NCBI GenBank assembly: GCA_031285815.1
Contig: JAITVM010000150.1
Coordinates: 1 to 15,295, forward strand
Direction of reading: 5' to 3'
DNA from: Clostridiales bacterium
Lineage (GTDB): Bacteria > Bacillota > Clostridia > Lachnospirales > JAITVM01
Length of the DNA: 15,295 nucleotides
In this document: in pieces, positions 6,579 to 13,650 of the stretch
Numbering within the stretch: position 1 is the stretch's first letter
Layout: each line of letters opens with the position of its first letter
Notes under the pieces: generated by a model
Database searches by the model: none
What the model saw: only the letters and a program-made list of their open reading frames with translations
Told to the model about the DNA's origin: nothing
Program-made: the position numbers and the translations under genes

Positions 6579-8750
6579 TCATATGGGGAACCATTTGATT
6601 TCATTAGCATTTAGCAACAAGTTGAAATAATTGCCGTCGCCTGCATAAATAACAGTGTCTTGAGGCATGGGCGTATTATTTGCAGCACAGAATTTGTTAT
6701 TTTCAATAAAGGCGTGGGTTTCTATATTTGGGTTGCTGGAATACCATTTATACAGGGCCCCTTCGCGGCTGGAACACCAAAGTACACTTCGGTGCAGTAT
6801 CCTAGAGTTTTCGTGGGAGTATGGTAGCCCGCTTATATAAACTGCCCGGCCTTTGCCATATTTATTAACAGCCATTTGTACCTCATGCTCACGTTGAACA
6901 AGAATAGTTGCACCCTCAAGCGCAAAAATATTTTTTTTGCCCTCGCCAAAATTTATTTCACCGTTACAGTCATCAAGTATAAAGTGGCCTACTTGTTCTG
7001 CCCAATTATATTTATCGTAGTTTAGGGTAAACCCTGTTTCCTTTTCGATGCCCAATGCAGCAGAAAGCTGAATATACCTGCCTTGGTGCTGGTGCCCAGA
7101 GGGTTCGCCTACGCCGATAAAACCGCCGCCGCTCCATATAAACTTACGTATTGCAGCAGTTACTGTGGGGTTTTCCCATACTTCCCCTCCGGTATGGGCG
7201 GTATCCCCATCGCCTATATTAAGTAAAACATCAATATTGTCCAAAATATGCGGATCTTTTTCAATATCATCAAATGAAATGAAGCTTACGTCAAAAGGCA
7301 ATCCCGATAGGGCTTCAATTACACCCGAATAACTGTAATTTTGTTTTTGATAAAGTGCATGGTGTACCATGTGGCAGCCCCAAGAACGCATTTTACCCCA
7401 ACAGTTTAAAACCGCAACTTTTGCACAGCAGTAAGGCGTGCCGCCATTAATATTATCATAAAGCTCACGGAATTCATCACATACCTTTTCTACATAATCA
7501 ATAAAGTCGGGGAACCGAAGGGCAAGCTTGAGGTAACCGCCGTAGCCAATACGGTCAATTGGTTTGCGTAAAATTGCGCGCCGCGCCGTAACCCAGTTTT
7601 CTTTTGCCTCGCGTACGGGGTCGCCACCATCACAAAATGTATCAGGGAAGAAATAGGGCAAAAAACGCCCTTCCGTATATTTGACGGAGGGGATATCGGA
7701 AATTAGGCGCAAAGTACTGCCATTTCCGACGCTTCCTACCACAGCGTCAATACCGGTAACCGAAAATTCTTCCATGAACGGTTCGGTACCAATCCAATGG
7801 TCCCCTAGGAACATCATAGCTTCCAGCCCCATTTCGTGGGTTATGTCACACATTTCTTTAACGAGGCTTGCTACCCCGCGGCGCTGAAAGGCTTGGAAAT
7901 CTTTGTATTCCTTTGAGGGCACCCTGTATTGGTTGTTGTAATAACCCTGGTCGACAATATATTCCGGGCGGAATTTATAGCCCACTTCTTTTTCAAACTG
8001 TTCTAAGATATAGGGTGAGACCGAAGCCGAATAGCCATACCAGTCTACATACTTTTCTCTTTTAAGTTCATCAAAGAGCAAAGTAAACTGATGAAAAAAT
8101 GTTGTAAACCTTATGACATCTACATAAGGGTGCCCTTTTATGAAATCTCGGAGGCGCCCCATAGAAAATTCCCTGGATTTCGGCTGGCGTACATCAAATG
8201 TAATTTGGCGCTCAAAATCTTTCCAATCATTTGTTATAGCGTTGTACATATGGACAGGGTCCCACATAATATAAGCAAGGAAACTGACAGTGTATTCATG
8301 GAATGGTATAGTGTTTTTTAAATTGGCGCAACCTGTACCGGCATCATATGACCAATCTTCAATGGGTACTACCGAACCAGCTGTACGGTCGATGGTTTCC
8401 CACCAGCGCTTAATATCGTCCAAACTGTTAACTTTTAATAATTCGCCGCTTAAGCCTTTTAATAGCGGTATTGATAGGCTATTGCTTTCGGCCGTGTAAA
8501 AGGCAGTCATTATATAGCACTGCTGGATCTCGTCGGGGTTTGATTTTGCCCACGAGTTTTCTTTCCGGGTGGTATAGTAAGTGGAGTATATCTTAGCATC
8601 GGCCCCTTTTAGCCCATCTGGGAATTCTGTACCATCACAGTCCCGGATTGCGTCTGCCCCCCAGCGCCTGAATATTTCAAGTGTTTCAGGTACAACATCT
8701 AAATCGGTTGGGATGGTCACCCGCCCGGTTTTTTTCTTTGCCCCACTCAT
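6579..8750 (-). CDS. GH112 beta-galactoside phosphorylase (galacto-N-biose/lacto-N-biose type)
   Basis: This is a cytoplasmic family GH112 enzyme that phosphorolyses a galactosyl disaccharide to alpha-galactose-1-phosphate plus the free acceptor sugar. Known family members act on Gal-beta-1,3-GalNAc/GlcNAc or on Gal-beta-1,4-rhamnose. The 723 residues match the family length. The N-terminal GRVTIPTDLDVV and GADAIRDCDGTEFPDG, then WSYDAGTG and MFLGDHWIGTEPF, are characteristic. Asp317 in the last motif should be the general acid. By my recall of the Bifidobacterium longum enzyme (Arg32, Pro161, Val162, Asn166, Asp313, Ser336), a constant shift of +4 lands on Arg36, Pro165, Val166, Asn170, Asp317 and Ser340, which favours the GNB/LNB type. 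A beta-sandwich-like C-terminal part follows the middle domain. The ATG overlaps the preceding stop (ATGA, 8747-8750) behind GGGGGA, indicating translational coupling. It is the last gene of the operon. The exact acceptor is unproven. Confidence 0.92.
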   Translation of the reverse strand: MSGAKKKTGRVTIPTDLDVVPETLEIFRRWGADAIRDCDGTEFPDGLKGADAKIYSTYYTTRKENSWAKSNPDEIQQCYIMTAFYTAESNSLSIPLLKGLSGELLKVNSLDDIKRWWETIDRTAGSVVPIEDWSYDAGTGCANLKNTIPFHEYTVSFLAYIMWDPVHMYNAITNDWKDFERQITFDVRQPKSREFSMGRLRDFIKGHPYVDVIRFTTFFHQFTLLFDELKREKYVDWYGYSASVSPYILEQFEKEVGYKFRPEYIVDQGYYNNQYRVPSKEYKDFQAFQRRGVASLVKEMCDITHEMGLEAMMFLGDHWIGTEPFMEEFSVTGIDAVVGSVGNGSTLRLISDIPSVKYTEGRFLPYFFPDTFCDGGDPVREAKENWVTARRAILRKPIDRIGYGGYLKLALRFPDFIDYVEKVCDEFRELYDNINGGTPYCCAKVAVLNCWGKMRSWGCHMVHHALYQKQNYSYSGVIEALSGLPFDVSFISFDDIEKDPHILDNIDVLLNIGDGDTAHTGGEVWENPTVTAAIRKFIWSGGGFIGVGEPSGHQHQGRYIQLSAALGIEKETGFTLNYDKYNWAEQVGHFILDDCNGEINFGEGKKNIFALEGATILVQREHEVQMAVNKYGKGRAVYISGLPYSHENSRILHRSVLWCSSREGALYKWYSSNPNIETHAFIENNKFCAANNTPMPQDTVIYAGDGNYFNLLLNANEIKWFPI

Positions 8751-8983
8751 AAAATTTTCCCCCGATCGATAAATTTATTTTTTTTATCCGGTTTTATTGA
8801 CTCAAACGGCTTGTTATATAAAAGAAGGGACATAAGGAGCGACATGGCCCCTATAAGCATAATTATAAGCCCGGCCACCTTGCCGGCCATAAGCCACCCG
8901 CCTATAGTTAATGCAATGCCTGTTATGAAAAAAAACAATATCAGGATAATACGCAGTGTTTGGTGTTCTTTCCAATATTTCAT
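8747..8983 (-). CDS. Small two-helix membrane protein of the phosphorylase operon
   Basis: The protein has 78 residues with two hydrophobic segments, about residues 10-30 and 34-56, joined by a short Gly-rich turn. A basic N-terminus (MKYWKEHQ) and a charged C-terminal tail (NKPFESIKPDKKNKF) suggest a hairpin with both ends in the cytoplasm. The ATG is preceded by GAGGGGG. The gene lies 30 bases after the second permease gene, and its stop overlaps the phosphorylase start (ATGA). It resembles small membrane proteins found beside CUT1 sugar transporter genes in Firmicutes (possibly the family named DUF6903, from memory only). No function is known to me. A role as an accessory transporter subunit, or as a membrane anchor for the phosphorylase, is speculation based on position. 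Confidence 0.75.
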   Translation of the reverse strand: MKYWKEHQTLRIILILFFFITGIALTIGGWLMAGKVAGLIIMLIGAMSLLMSLLLYNKPFESIKPDKKNKFIDRGKIL

Positions 8984-9013
8984 TTTGATTCCCCCTCGTT
9001 AGGACGGTATTTT

Positions 9014-9904
9014 TTACCCTTTCACGCCGCCAGCCGTCATCCCCTGTGTTAATTTTTTCTGGACGCAGATATAGAGTATTAGCGTTGGCAGCATCACAAG
9101 GACCAAGCCTGCGTACAATACCCCATACTCTGCACGCCCTTGTTGTGTCTGCAAGAGGTTCAACAAGCCTACGGGAAGGGTACGTGCGCCTTTTGTAGAG
9201 CTCATTAGCGTCATTGATATGATGTATTCGTTCCAGAAACCTAAAAAATTAAAAAGGATTATGGTTATTATACTAGGCTGTGCTAAGGGGAAGATAATAC
9301 TGGCCATGGTTCTGGTATAGCCTGCGCCGTCAATGTAAGCGGCTTCCTCGAAATCATGCGGCAAAGTGGCGAAGTAGCCAGACAATAGGTATATTGTGAA
9401 AGGCAGGGCGGTGGAGGCGTATACAACTGCAAGCATGAATACGTTATTCAACAGGAAACCGCCCCCAAATACTTTTGCCAGAAAAACGTCCCCGTCTTTC
9501 ATCATGAGGAATATTGGTACTACAATGTAGTTTACGTTAATAAACAGCCCAGCCATAAAGCATGCGTTTAGGAACTTGCGGCCCCTGAAATCAAAGCGGG
9601 CAAGGCAATATGCTGCGGGAAGGGCTATAATTAATAACAATATAATTGCGAGTGCTGTGACAATTATTGAGTTTAACATGTAGCTGCCCATTTGGGCAGA
9701 ATCCCACGCGCTGGCAAAGTTCTGCCAGTACACCCCTAGAGGTAGTGCCCATGGGTTGCCGTAAAACTCATTGTCCTGCTTAATAGACGCAAGAAAAACC
9801 CATGCCACCGGTATGATAATGAGAACCGCAAGGGATATGAGTGCAACATAAACAAATATTTTGAATAAAACTTCGTTACTTGAAGAAACAGCGTTTTTTT
9901 TCAT
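9014..9904 (-). CDS. Carbohydrate ABC transporter permease, MalG-type (CUT1)
   Basis: This is the second inner-membrane channel subunit of the disaccharide importer. It has 296 residues with about six hydrophobic helices, and a short cytoplasmic N-terminus before a first helix at about residues 14-36. The cytoplasmic EAA loop that contacts the ATPase is well conserved: EEAAYIDGAGYTR with FPLAQP, about residues 186-210. The C-terminus QGMTAGGVKG is the standard ending of MalG-like subunits. The start ATG has AGGTGG upstream, which lies in the 12-base gap after the first permease gene, so translation of the two is probably linked. The closest functional class from context is galactosyl-disaccharide uptake; sequence alone does not give the substrate. 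Confidence 0.93.
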   Translation of the reverse strand: MKKNAVSSSNEVLFKIFVYVALISLAVLIIIPVAWVFLASIKQDNEFYGNPWALPLGVYWQNFASAWDSAQMGSYMLNSIIVTALAIILLLIIALPAAYCLARFDFRGRKFLNACFMAGLFINVNYIVVPIFLMMKDGDVFLAKVFGGGFLLNNVFMLAVVYASTALPFTIYLLSGYFATLPHDFEEAAYIDGAGYTRTMASIIFPLAQPSIITIILFNFLGFWNEYIISMTLMSSTKGARTLPVGLLNLLQTQQGRAEYGVLYAGLVLVMLPTLILYICVQKKLTQGMTAGGVKG

Positions 9905-9916
9905 TTACTGTGCCAC

Positions 9917-10792
9917 CTACATTTCTAAAATATCACGTTTGGTAACTAAATTGACTGCGGCTGACAGAAGGAATGAAAATACGAATATTACCACACCTGC
10001 AGCCATACTGTACCCGTAAAGCCCAGCGTCCTTCTGGTTATACATAAAGCTCAGCCCTACATCTGCCATCCCTTTTGCAACCATTGCTTTTACGAACATA
10101 AATGCCATATTGATCGTCGATATTATAAAGAACGTTAATGTAGTCCGGATATTGGCCCAAATAAGTGGTATGGTTATGCTAAAAAATTGGGTGGTGCGGC
10201 TTGCACCGTCAATCCCGGCGCTTTCGTATATACTTTCGGGCACAGCAGACATAGATGCCATGTACATGACCATATAGTAGCCAATAGCTTGCCACACCAT
10301 AGCAATAATAATACTTACTATAACCATAGGCTGGTCTTTCCATAATATTTGAACTGTTTGCCCGGATAGCATAGAAAGGGTACTGTTAAGCATACCATTC
10401 TCTGGCCTATAGACAGCAGAAAAAATGCCAGCAATAACGACCACCGACAGTATATTGGGTATGTAAAAAACAACCCTGAAAAAATTCTGCCCGCGTATTT
10501 TTTCACGGGTGAGTATTGCAGCGAAAATTAGTGCAAAGAAAAATGTGAAAATAGTGACAAATACAATCAGTAGGATTGTATTTTGCATAGAGGATATAAA
10601 TTTTACATCACCGAACAAAACTTCAAAATTCCCTAAACCTACAAACAACTCGTCAGGGGTGTATGCCCCGCGCTCGTATAAAGACATACGGAATACGTTA
10701 AAAGTTGGGATAGCCATAAAAATTGTAAACAAAATGGCGGCCGGGGCTATACATAGAATTAAAAACAGCCTGAAGCTAGTGTTATTTCTCAT
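9917..10792 (-). CDS. Carbohydrate ABC transporter permease, MalF-type (CUT1)
   Basis: This is the first inner-membrane channel subunit of the importer. Its 291 residues are typical of short MalF/UgpA-like permeases that lack the large periplasmic loop. Hydrophobic helices include about residues 9-34, 72-95, 107-125 and 155-178. The EAA loop is present in a slightly diverged form, YESAGIDGASRTTQF with ITIPL, about residues 189-210. The ATG is preceded by GAAAGGGG (10801-10808 on the opposite strand). The gap of 111 bases to the binding-protein gene holds a stem-loop that may lower expression of this and later genes relative to the binding protein. As in many Firmicutes CUT1 operons, no ATPase gene is adjacent; a shared MsmX-like ATPase would complete the transporter. 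Confidence 0.93.
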   Translation of the reverse strand: MRNNTSFRLFLILCIAPAAILFTIFMAIPTFNVFRMSLYERGAYTPDELFVGLGNFEVLFGDVKFISSMQNTILLIVFVTIFTFFFALIFAAILTREKIRGQNFFRVVFYIPNILSVVVIAGIFSAVYRPENGMLNSTLSMLSGQTVQILWKDQPMVIVSIIIAMVWQAIGYYMVMYMASMSAVPESIYESAGIDGASRTTQFFSITIPLIWANIRTTLTFFIISTINMAFMFVKAMVAKGMADVGLSFMYNQKDAGLYGYSMAAGVVIFVFSFLLSAAVNLVTKRDILEM

Positions 10793-10820
10793 ATTTATTA
10801 CCCCTTTCTATAATTTATCT

Positions 10821-10867
10821 AAAACGGGGCAAATCCCTGCTCCAATTAGAGGCTGGTATTTGCCCCG
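10821..10867 (-). terminator. Intercistronic stem-loop, possible partial terminator
   Basis: CGGGGCAAAT (10825-10834) and ATTTGCCCCG (10858-10867) form a perfect 10-bp stem with a 23-base loop. In the direction of transcription the stem is followed by TTTTAG. It sits just after the stop of the binding-protein gene and before the permeases. Such elements commonly stabilise the binding-protein mRNA or end part of the transcripts, so that binding protein exceeds permease. The large loop and short U-tract argue for incomplete termination. Confidence 0.65.
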
Positions 10868-10903
10868 CCAATAGTAGCCCTTAATAAATCAATAGAAGGG
10901 CCG

Positions 10904-12295
10904 CTACTTCAGGTTAGCACGCATTAGGTCGCTTGCCGCCTTAATATCGTTTAACCATTGTTCGGTTGTAATGTTGCCTGAAACAAGGCCGTTTACTGGG
11001 TCGAGGAATACTTCCCTTACAGTACCCAGGCCAGCGGTTGCATTGTATGCTGCAAAGTTGCCCATTGCAGCTTTTGCGCCATTCTCATAGATTGAATAGA
11101 ACAGTTTATTGTCGCCCTCAAGTTTTTCAGCTATGTTCTTTATGGGCTGGATAGCCCCTGACGCCGCAAAAATTTCACTTGCTTTGTCGCTATAAAGGAA
11201 TGCTATAAACTGCTTCGCGTCTTCTTTATTTTCGGCACCAGATGGTATCCAAGCTTGGTCAAACCATGTATAAGAGTATGAGTCGCCGCCTTCGGATACA
11301 GCAGGGAGGGCAGTCATGCCCCATTGGAAACCATCAGCACGGGGGGCTTCTGCCATCTCCCCTATAATCCATGTCCCGTTTGGCATAAATAAAGCCTTGT
11401 TGTCTAGTATAAGCTGCTGGTTCTGCGTGAAATCTGTGTCGTTTGCCTGGGCAGGGGTAATGGGGTTTGTATATTCAGCAAGCTTAGCAATTATGTCAAA
11501 GCATATTTGTGCCTCAGGTGTATCCCAAACCCCTTCAGAATATGTAGTTGCCTCGTTGAAAAATTCTGGGCCGCCAGCCGAATACATTAGGGCATACAGG
11601 AAGGCGTCAAAATATCCTGTTGTAGGGTAAGTAAACAAATAGATCCCTTCAGCTTTTGCCTTATCGCCTAATTCCCACATTTCGTCCCATGTTTTAGGGG
11701 CTTCCCAGCCTTTTTCTTCAAATAGCCCAGCGTTATAGAATAGGCCGCAAGGGGAATAGAACAATGGTGCCAAATAAGTTTTACCATCACTGTATGGGTT
11801 AGTTAGTTTAGTATCTGTAAAACCAGCGGCTATTTTTTCAGAAACTTTAACACTCTCACCAGGGACGGTCATGTCCAGTATATCGTTGATGTCTGCAATT
11901 TGGTTGCTTTTGATAAACTGCTCGGTAAGGCCTTTTTCCCGCCCGGTAGACACTTGTATAACGTCAGGGAATTCTCCGCCTTGCATAGCGGGGCCGATGA
12001 CATCTTCAATAAATTTGTCAGTGGTTAGCTCAACTTCGATTCCAGTTTCAGCTGTAAATGCTTCCACCACTTTACCCCACATTTCAACTCCATAGCCTGC
12101 TTCTAACGCCGCAACAGAGATACTCCGCGCAGAACCGGATGGGGCATCGTTTGGGGGTGCGCTACTTTCTGGCGCATTTGAAGAGGTACTAGCCTGGCTG
12201 TCCACCGCTGGGGCAGACCCCCCGCTGCAGCCGGACAATGCCGCTATTGAGAAAACTAAAGATAGAGCAATTGATAAGGCCTGTTTAAATTTCAT
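10904..12295 (-). CDS. Carbohydrate ABC transporter solute-binding lipoprotein (CUT1)
   Basis: This extracytoplasmic receptor of the importer has 463 residues. A type II signal peptide ends in the lipobox LSGC with Cys23 as the lipid anchor. A low-complexity Ser/Ala/Pro linker (residues 24-58) follows, typical of Gram-positive binding proteins. The mature part has the family-1 binding protein fold pattern: ISVAALEAGYGVEMW at the start, PDVIQVSTG in the first lobe, a hinge region with LAPLFYSPCGLFYNAGLFEEKGW, KTWDEMWELGDKAKAEG, and LDNKALFMPNGTWIIGE. The ATG has AGGAGG nine bases upstream (12305-12310 on the opposite strand). It is the first gene of the operon that ends in the GH112 phosphorylase, so a galactosyl disaccharide such as galacto-N-biose or lacto-N-biose is the likely ligand. 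Relatedness to GlcNAc or diacetylchitobiose-binding proteins is possible but not shown. Confidence 0.93.
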   Translation of the reverse strand: MKFKQALSIALSLVFSIAALSGCSGGSAPAVDSQASTSSNAPESSAPPNDAPSGSARSISVAALEAGYGVEMWGKVVEAFTAETGIEVELTTDKFIEDVIGPAMQGGEFPDVIQVSTGREKGLTEQFIKSNQIADINDILDMTVPGESVKVSEKIAAGFTDTKLTNPYSDGKTYLAPLFYSPCGLFYNAGLFEEKGWEAPKTWDEMWELGDKAKAEGIYLFTYPTTGYFDAFLYALMYSAGGPEFFNEATTYSEGVWDTPEAQICFDIIAKLAEYTNPITPAQANDTDFTQNQQLILDNKALFMPNGTWIIGEMAEAPRADGFQWGMTALPAVSEGGDSYSYTWFDQAWIPSGAENKEDAKQFIAFLYSDKASEIFAASGAIQPIKNIAEKLEGDNKLFYSIYENGAKAAMGNFAAYNATAGLGTVREVFLDPVNGLVSGNITTEQWLNDIKAASDLMRANLK

Positions 12296-12659
12296 TCCTC
12301 ATAACCTCCTATTGTTTTTTATTAGGGTGTATACTTAATTATCCTAACTGCTTCAGTTTATCATTTCTAAAATCGTAATCAACGGAATTGTTGCTACTTA
12401 TTTTATATATTTTGCTTTTTTAGATATTTTTTATATATTTATAAGTAAGTGGTGATAATATTTTATTGATGCCATATTATTTCTTTAATAATAAATTTAG
12501 TTTTAGATAGAATTTATATATAATGCCTACAAATAACTTGTATTTATCTAACTTTTTATTTGTTGTGTGGATATGTTTGTTGTAATATAATTGTATTATA
12601 TAAAAAATTAAGCAAGATAGTAAAAGAAAATGATACAGCCTGAAGGTGGAGGGTTTATT
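12296..12659. promoter_or_regulatory. Divergent control region between the transporter operon and the AraC-type regulator
   Basis: About 360 very AT-rich bases with no gene. For the regulator (+ strand), TTGTGT at 12563-12568 and TATAAT at 12586-12591 with a 17-base spacer form a good promoter. For the operon (- strand), only weak elements are seen: a GATAAT (12343 to 12338) or TATACA (12333 to 12328) with no proper -35, as expected for a promoter that needs an activator. A short dyad AACTG-CTT-CAGTT (12346-12358) lies where the -35 would be and is a candidate operator. AT tracts in 12395-12520 may act as UP-type or bent DNA. No convincing cre site was found. Confidence 0.6.
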
Positions 12660-13547
12660 TTGAGTACAGACCGGTTTGATTTAAAAGCGCAAGAAGTTTC
12701 ACCATTTGACCGGGCCGCAACAAAGCTATTATACATCAGCAATGCGAAGTATAGCGGGGATTGGCATAGTACGATGCATATACATAATTGTACAGAGATT
12801 TTTTATGTTGTCGGTGGGTCCGGGGAGTTTAAAATTGAAGAGTTGGTTTGCCCAGTAACGGCGAATGATATGGTTATTGTCAACCCCGGGGTTAACCATA
12901 CTGAACTGGGCTTGAGGGATTACCCATTGGAGTATATTGTAATAGGGATTGAAGGGTTAGAATTTACGGTAAATGATGACGAGAGTGACGACCGTTATTG
13001 TATAGTAAAATTTCAAAACGGAAGTGAAGACATCCTTTATTACCTGCGTAGTATGTTTGTTGAAATTGAACATAAGCCGTTCGGTTACATAAGTGTTTGC
13101 CAAGACCTTTTGGAGCTTTTGCTAATCCGCCTTATGCGCCGCCACGATTTTTCACTTACACCAGCAAAACCTGGGGTAAGGGTTTCTAGGGAATGTGCGG
13201 CTGTGCGCCGCTATATTGATAGGCATTTTAAAGAAAATATTTCGCTGGAAATGCTTGCCGAATTGGCGCATCTCAATAAGTACTATTTTGGGCACTCTTT
13301 TTCTCAACAGTACGGGGTTTCGCCCATTAACTATTTAATATCAAAGCGTATTGAAGAAAGTAAATATTTGCTGGCAAATACCGATAATTCATTAAGCTTT
13401 ATATCACATATACTTGGCTTTTCATCCCCGAGCTATTTTTCACAGTCCTTCCGTAAACTGGCCGGCATGAGCCCAATTGAATACCGAAAAAAAAGCGGCA
13501 ACACTGATAAGTTTAGTAAGCCCCGTGAAATGCTTAATAAAAAATAG
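12660..13547 (+). CDS. AraC-family transcriptional regulator
   Basis: This is a probable ligand-sensing regulator of the divergent sugar operon. I place the start at TTG 12660, giving 295 residues, because AAGGTGGAGGG (12643-12653) sits six bases upstream. The in-frame ATG at 12630 has no ribosome binding site and would translate the Shine-Dalgarno itself as EGGG. The N-terminal cupin-like sensor has MHIHNCTEIFYV (residues 39-50), with histidines typical of the sugar-binding barrel, then NPGVNHTE. The C-terminal double helix-turn-helix domain spans about residues 181-277. Its first unit is ISLEMLAELAHLNKYYF, and its second contains SFISHILGFSSPSYFSQSFR, followed by the AraC signature GMSPIEYRKK. 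It most likely activates the operon on sensing the imported sugar. Negative control cannot be excluded. Confidence 0.92.
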   Translation: MSTDRFDLKAQEVSPFDRAATKLLYISNAKYSGDWHSTMHIHNCTEIFYVVGGSGEFKIEELVCPVTANDMVIVNPGVNHTELGLRDYPLEYIVIGIEGLEFTVNDDESDDRYCIVKFQNGSEDILYYLRSMFVEIEHKPFGYISVCQDLLELLLIRLMRRHDFSLTPAKPGVRVSRECAAVRRYIDRHFKENISLEMLAELAHLNKYYFGHSFSQQYGVSPINYLISKRIEESKYLLANTDNSLSFISHILGFSSPSYFSQSFRKLAGMSPIEYRKKSGNTDKFSKPREMLNKK

Positions 13548-13564
13548 TTTTTAATAAATCGAGT

Positions 13565-13603
13565 AAGAAAACCCCCACCTCCTTAGGAGGTGGGGGTTTT
13601 CTT
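13565..13603. terminator. Bidirectional intrinsic terminator between convergent genes
   Basis: This is a perfect 19-bp inverted repeat around a single central base: AAGAAAACCCCCACCTCCT (13565-13583) and AGGAGGTGGGGGTTTTCTT (13585-13603). The A-rich left edge and T-rich right edge provide U-tracts in both directions, so it can end the regulator gene from the left and the membrane-protein gene from the right. Confidence 0.92.
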
Positions 13604-13650
13604 GGAGAAGATTATTTCGCCGTATTTATTTGTTGTGGAAAAATTAAAAT

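Noticed and set aside
10509..10874. 121-residue open frame on the + strand opposite the first permease
   Set aside because: It lies antisense inside a clear permease gene and its intercistronic gap, has no ribosome binding site and no recognisable motif; it is a shadow of the real coding strand.
12369..12384. Catabolite-responsive element (cre) in the operon control region
   Set aside because: The - strand reading TTGATTACGATTTTA misses several fixed positions of the cre consensus.
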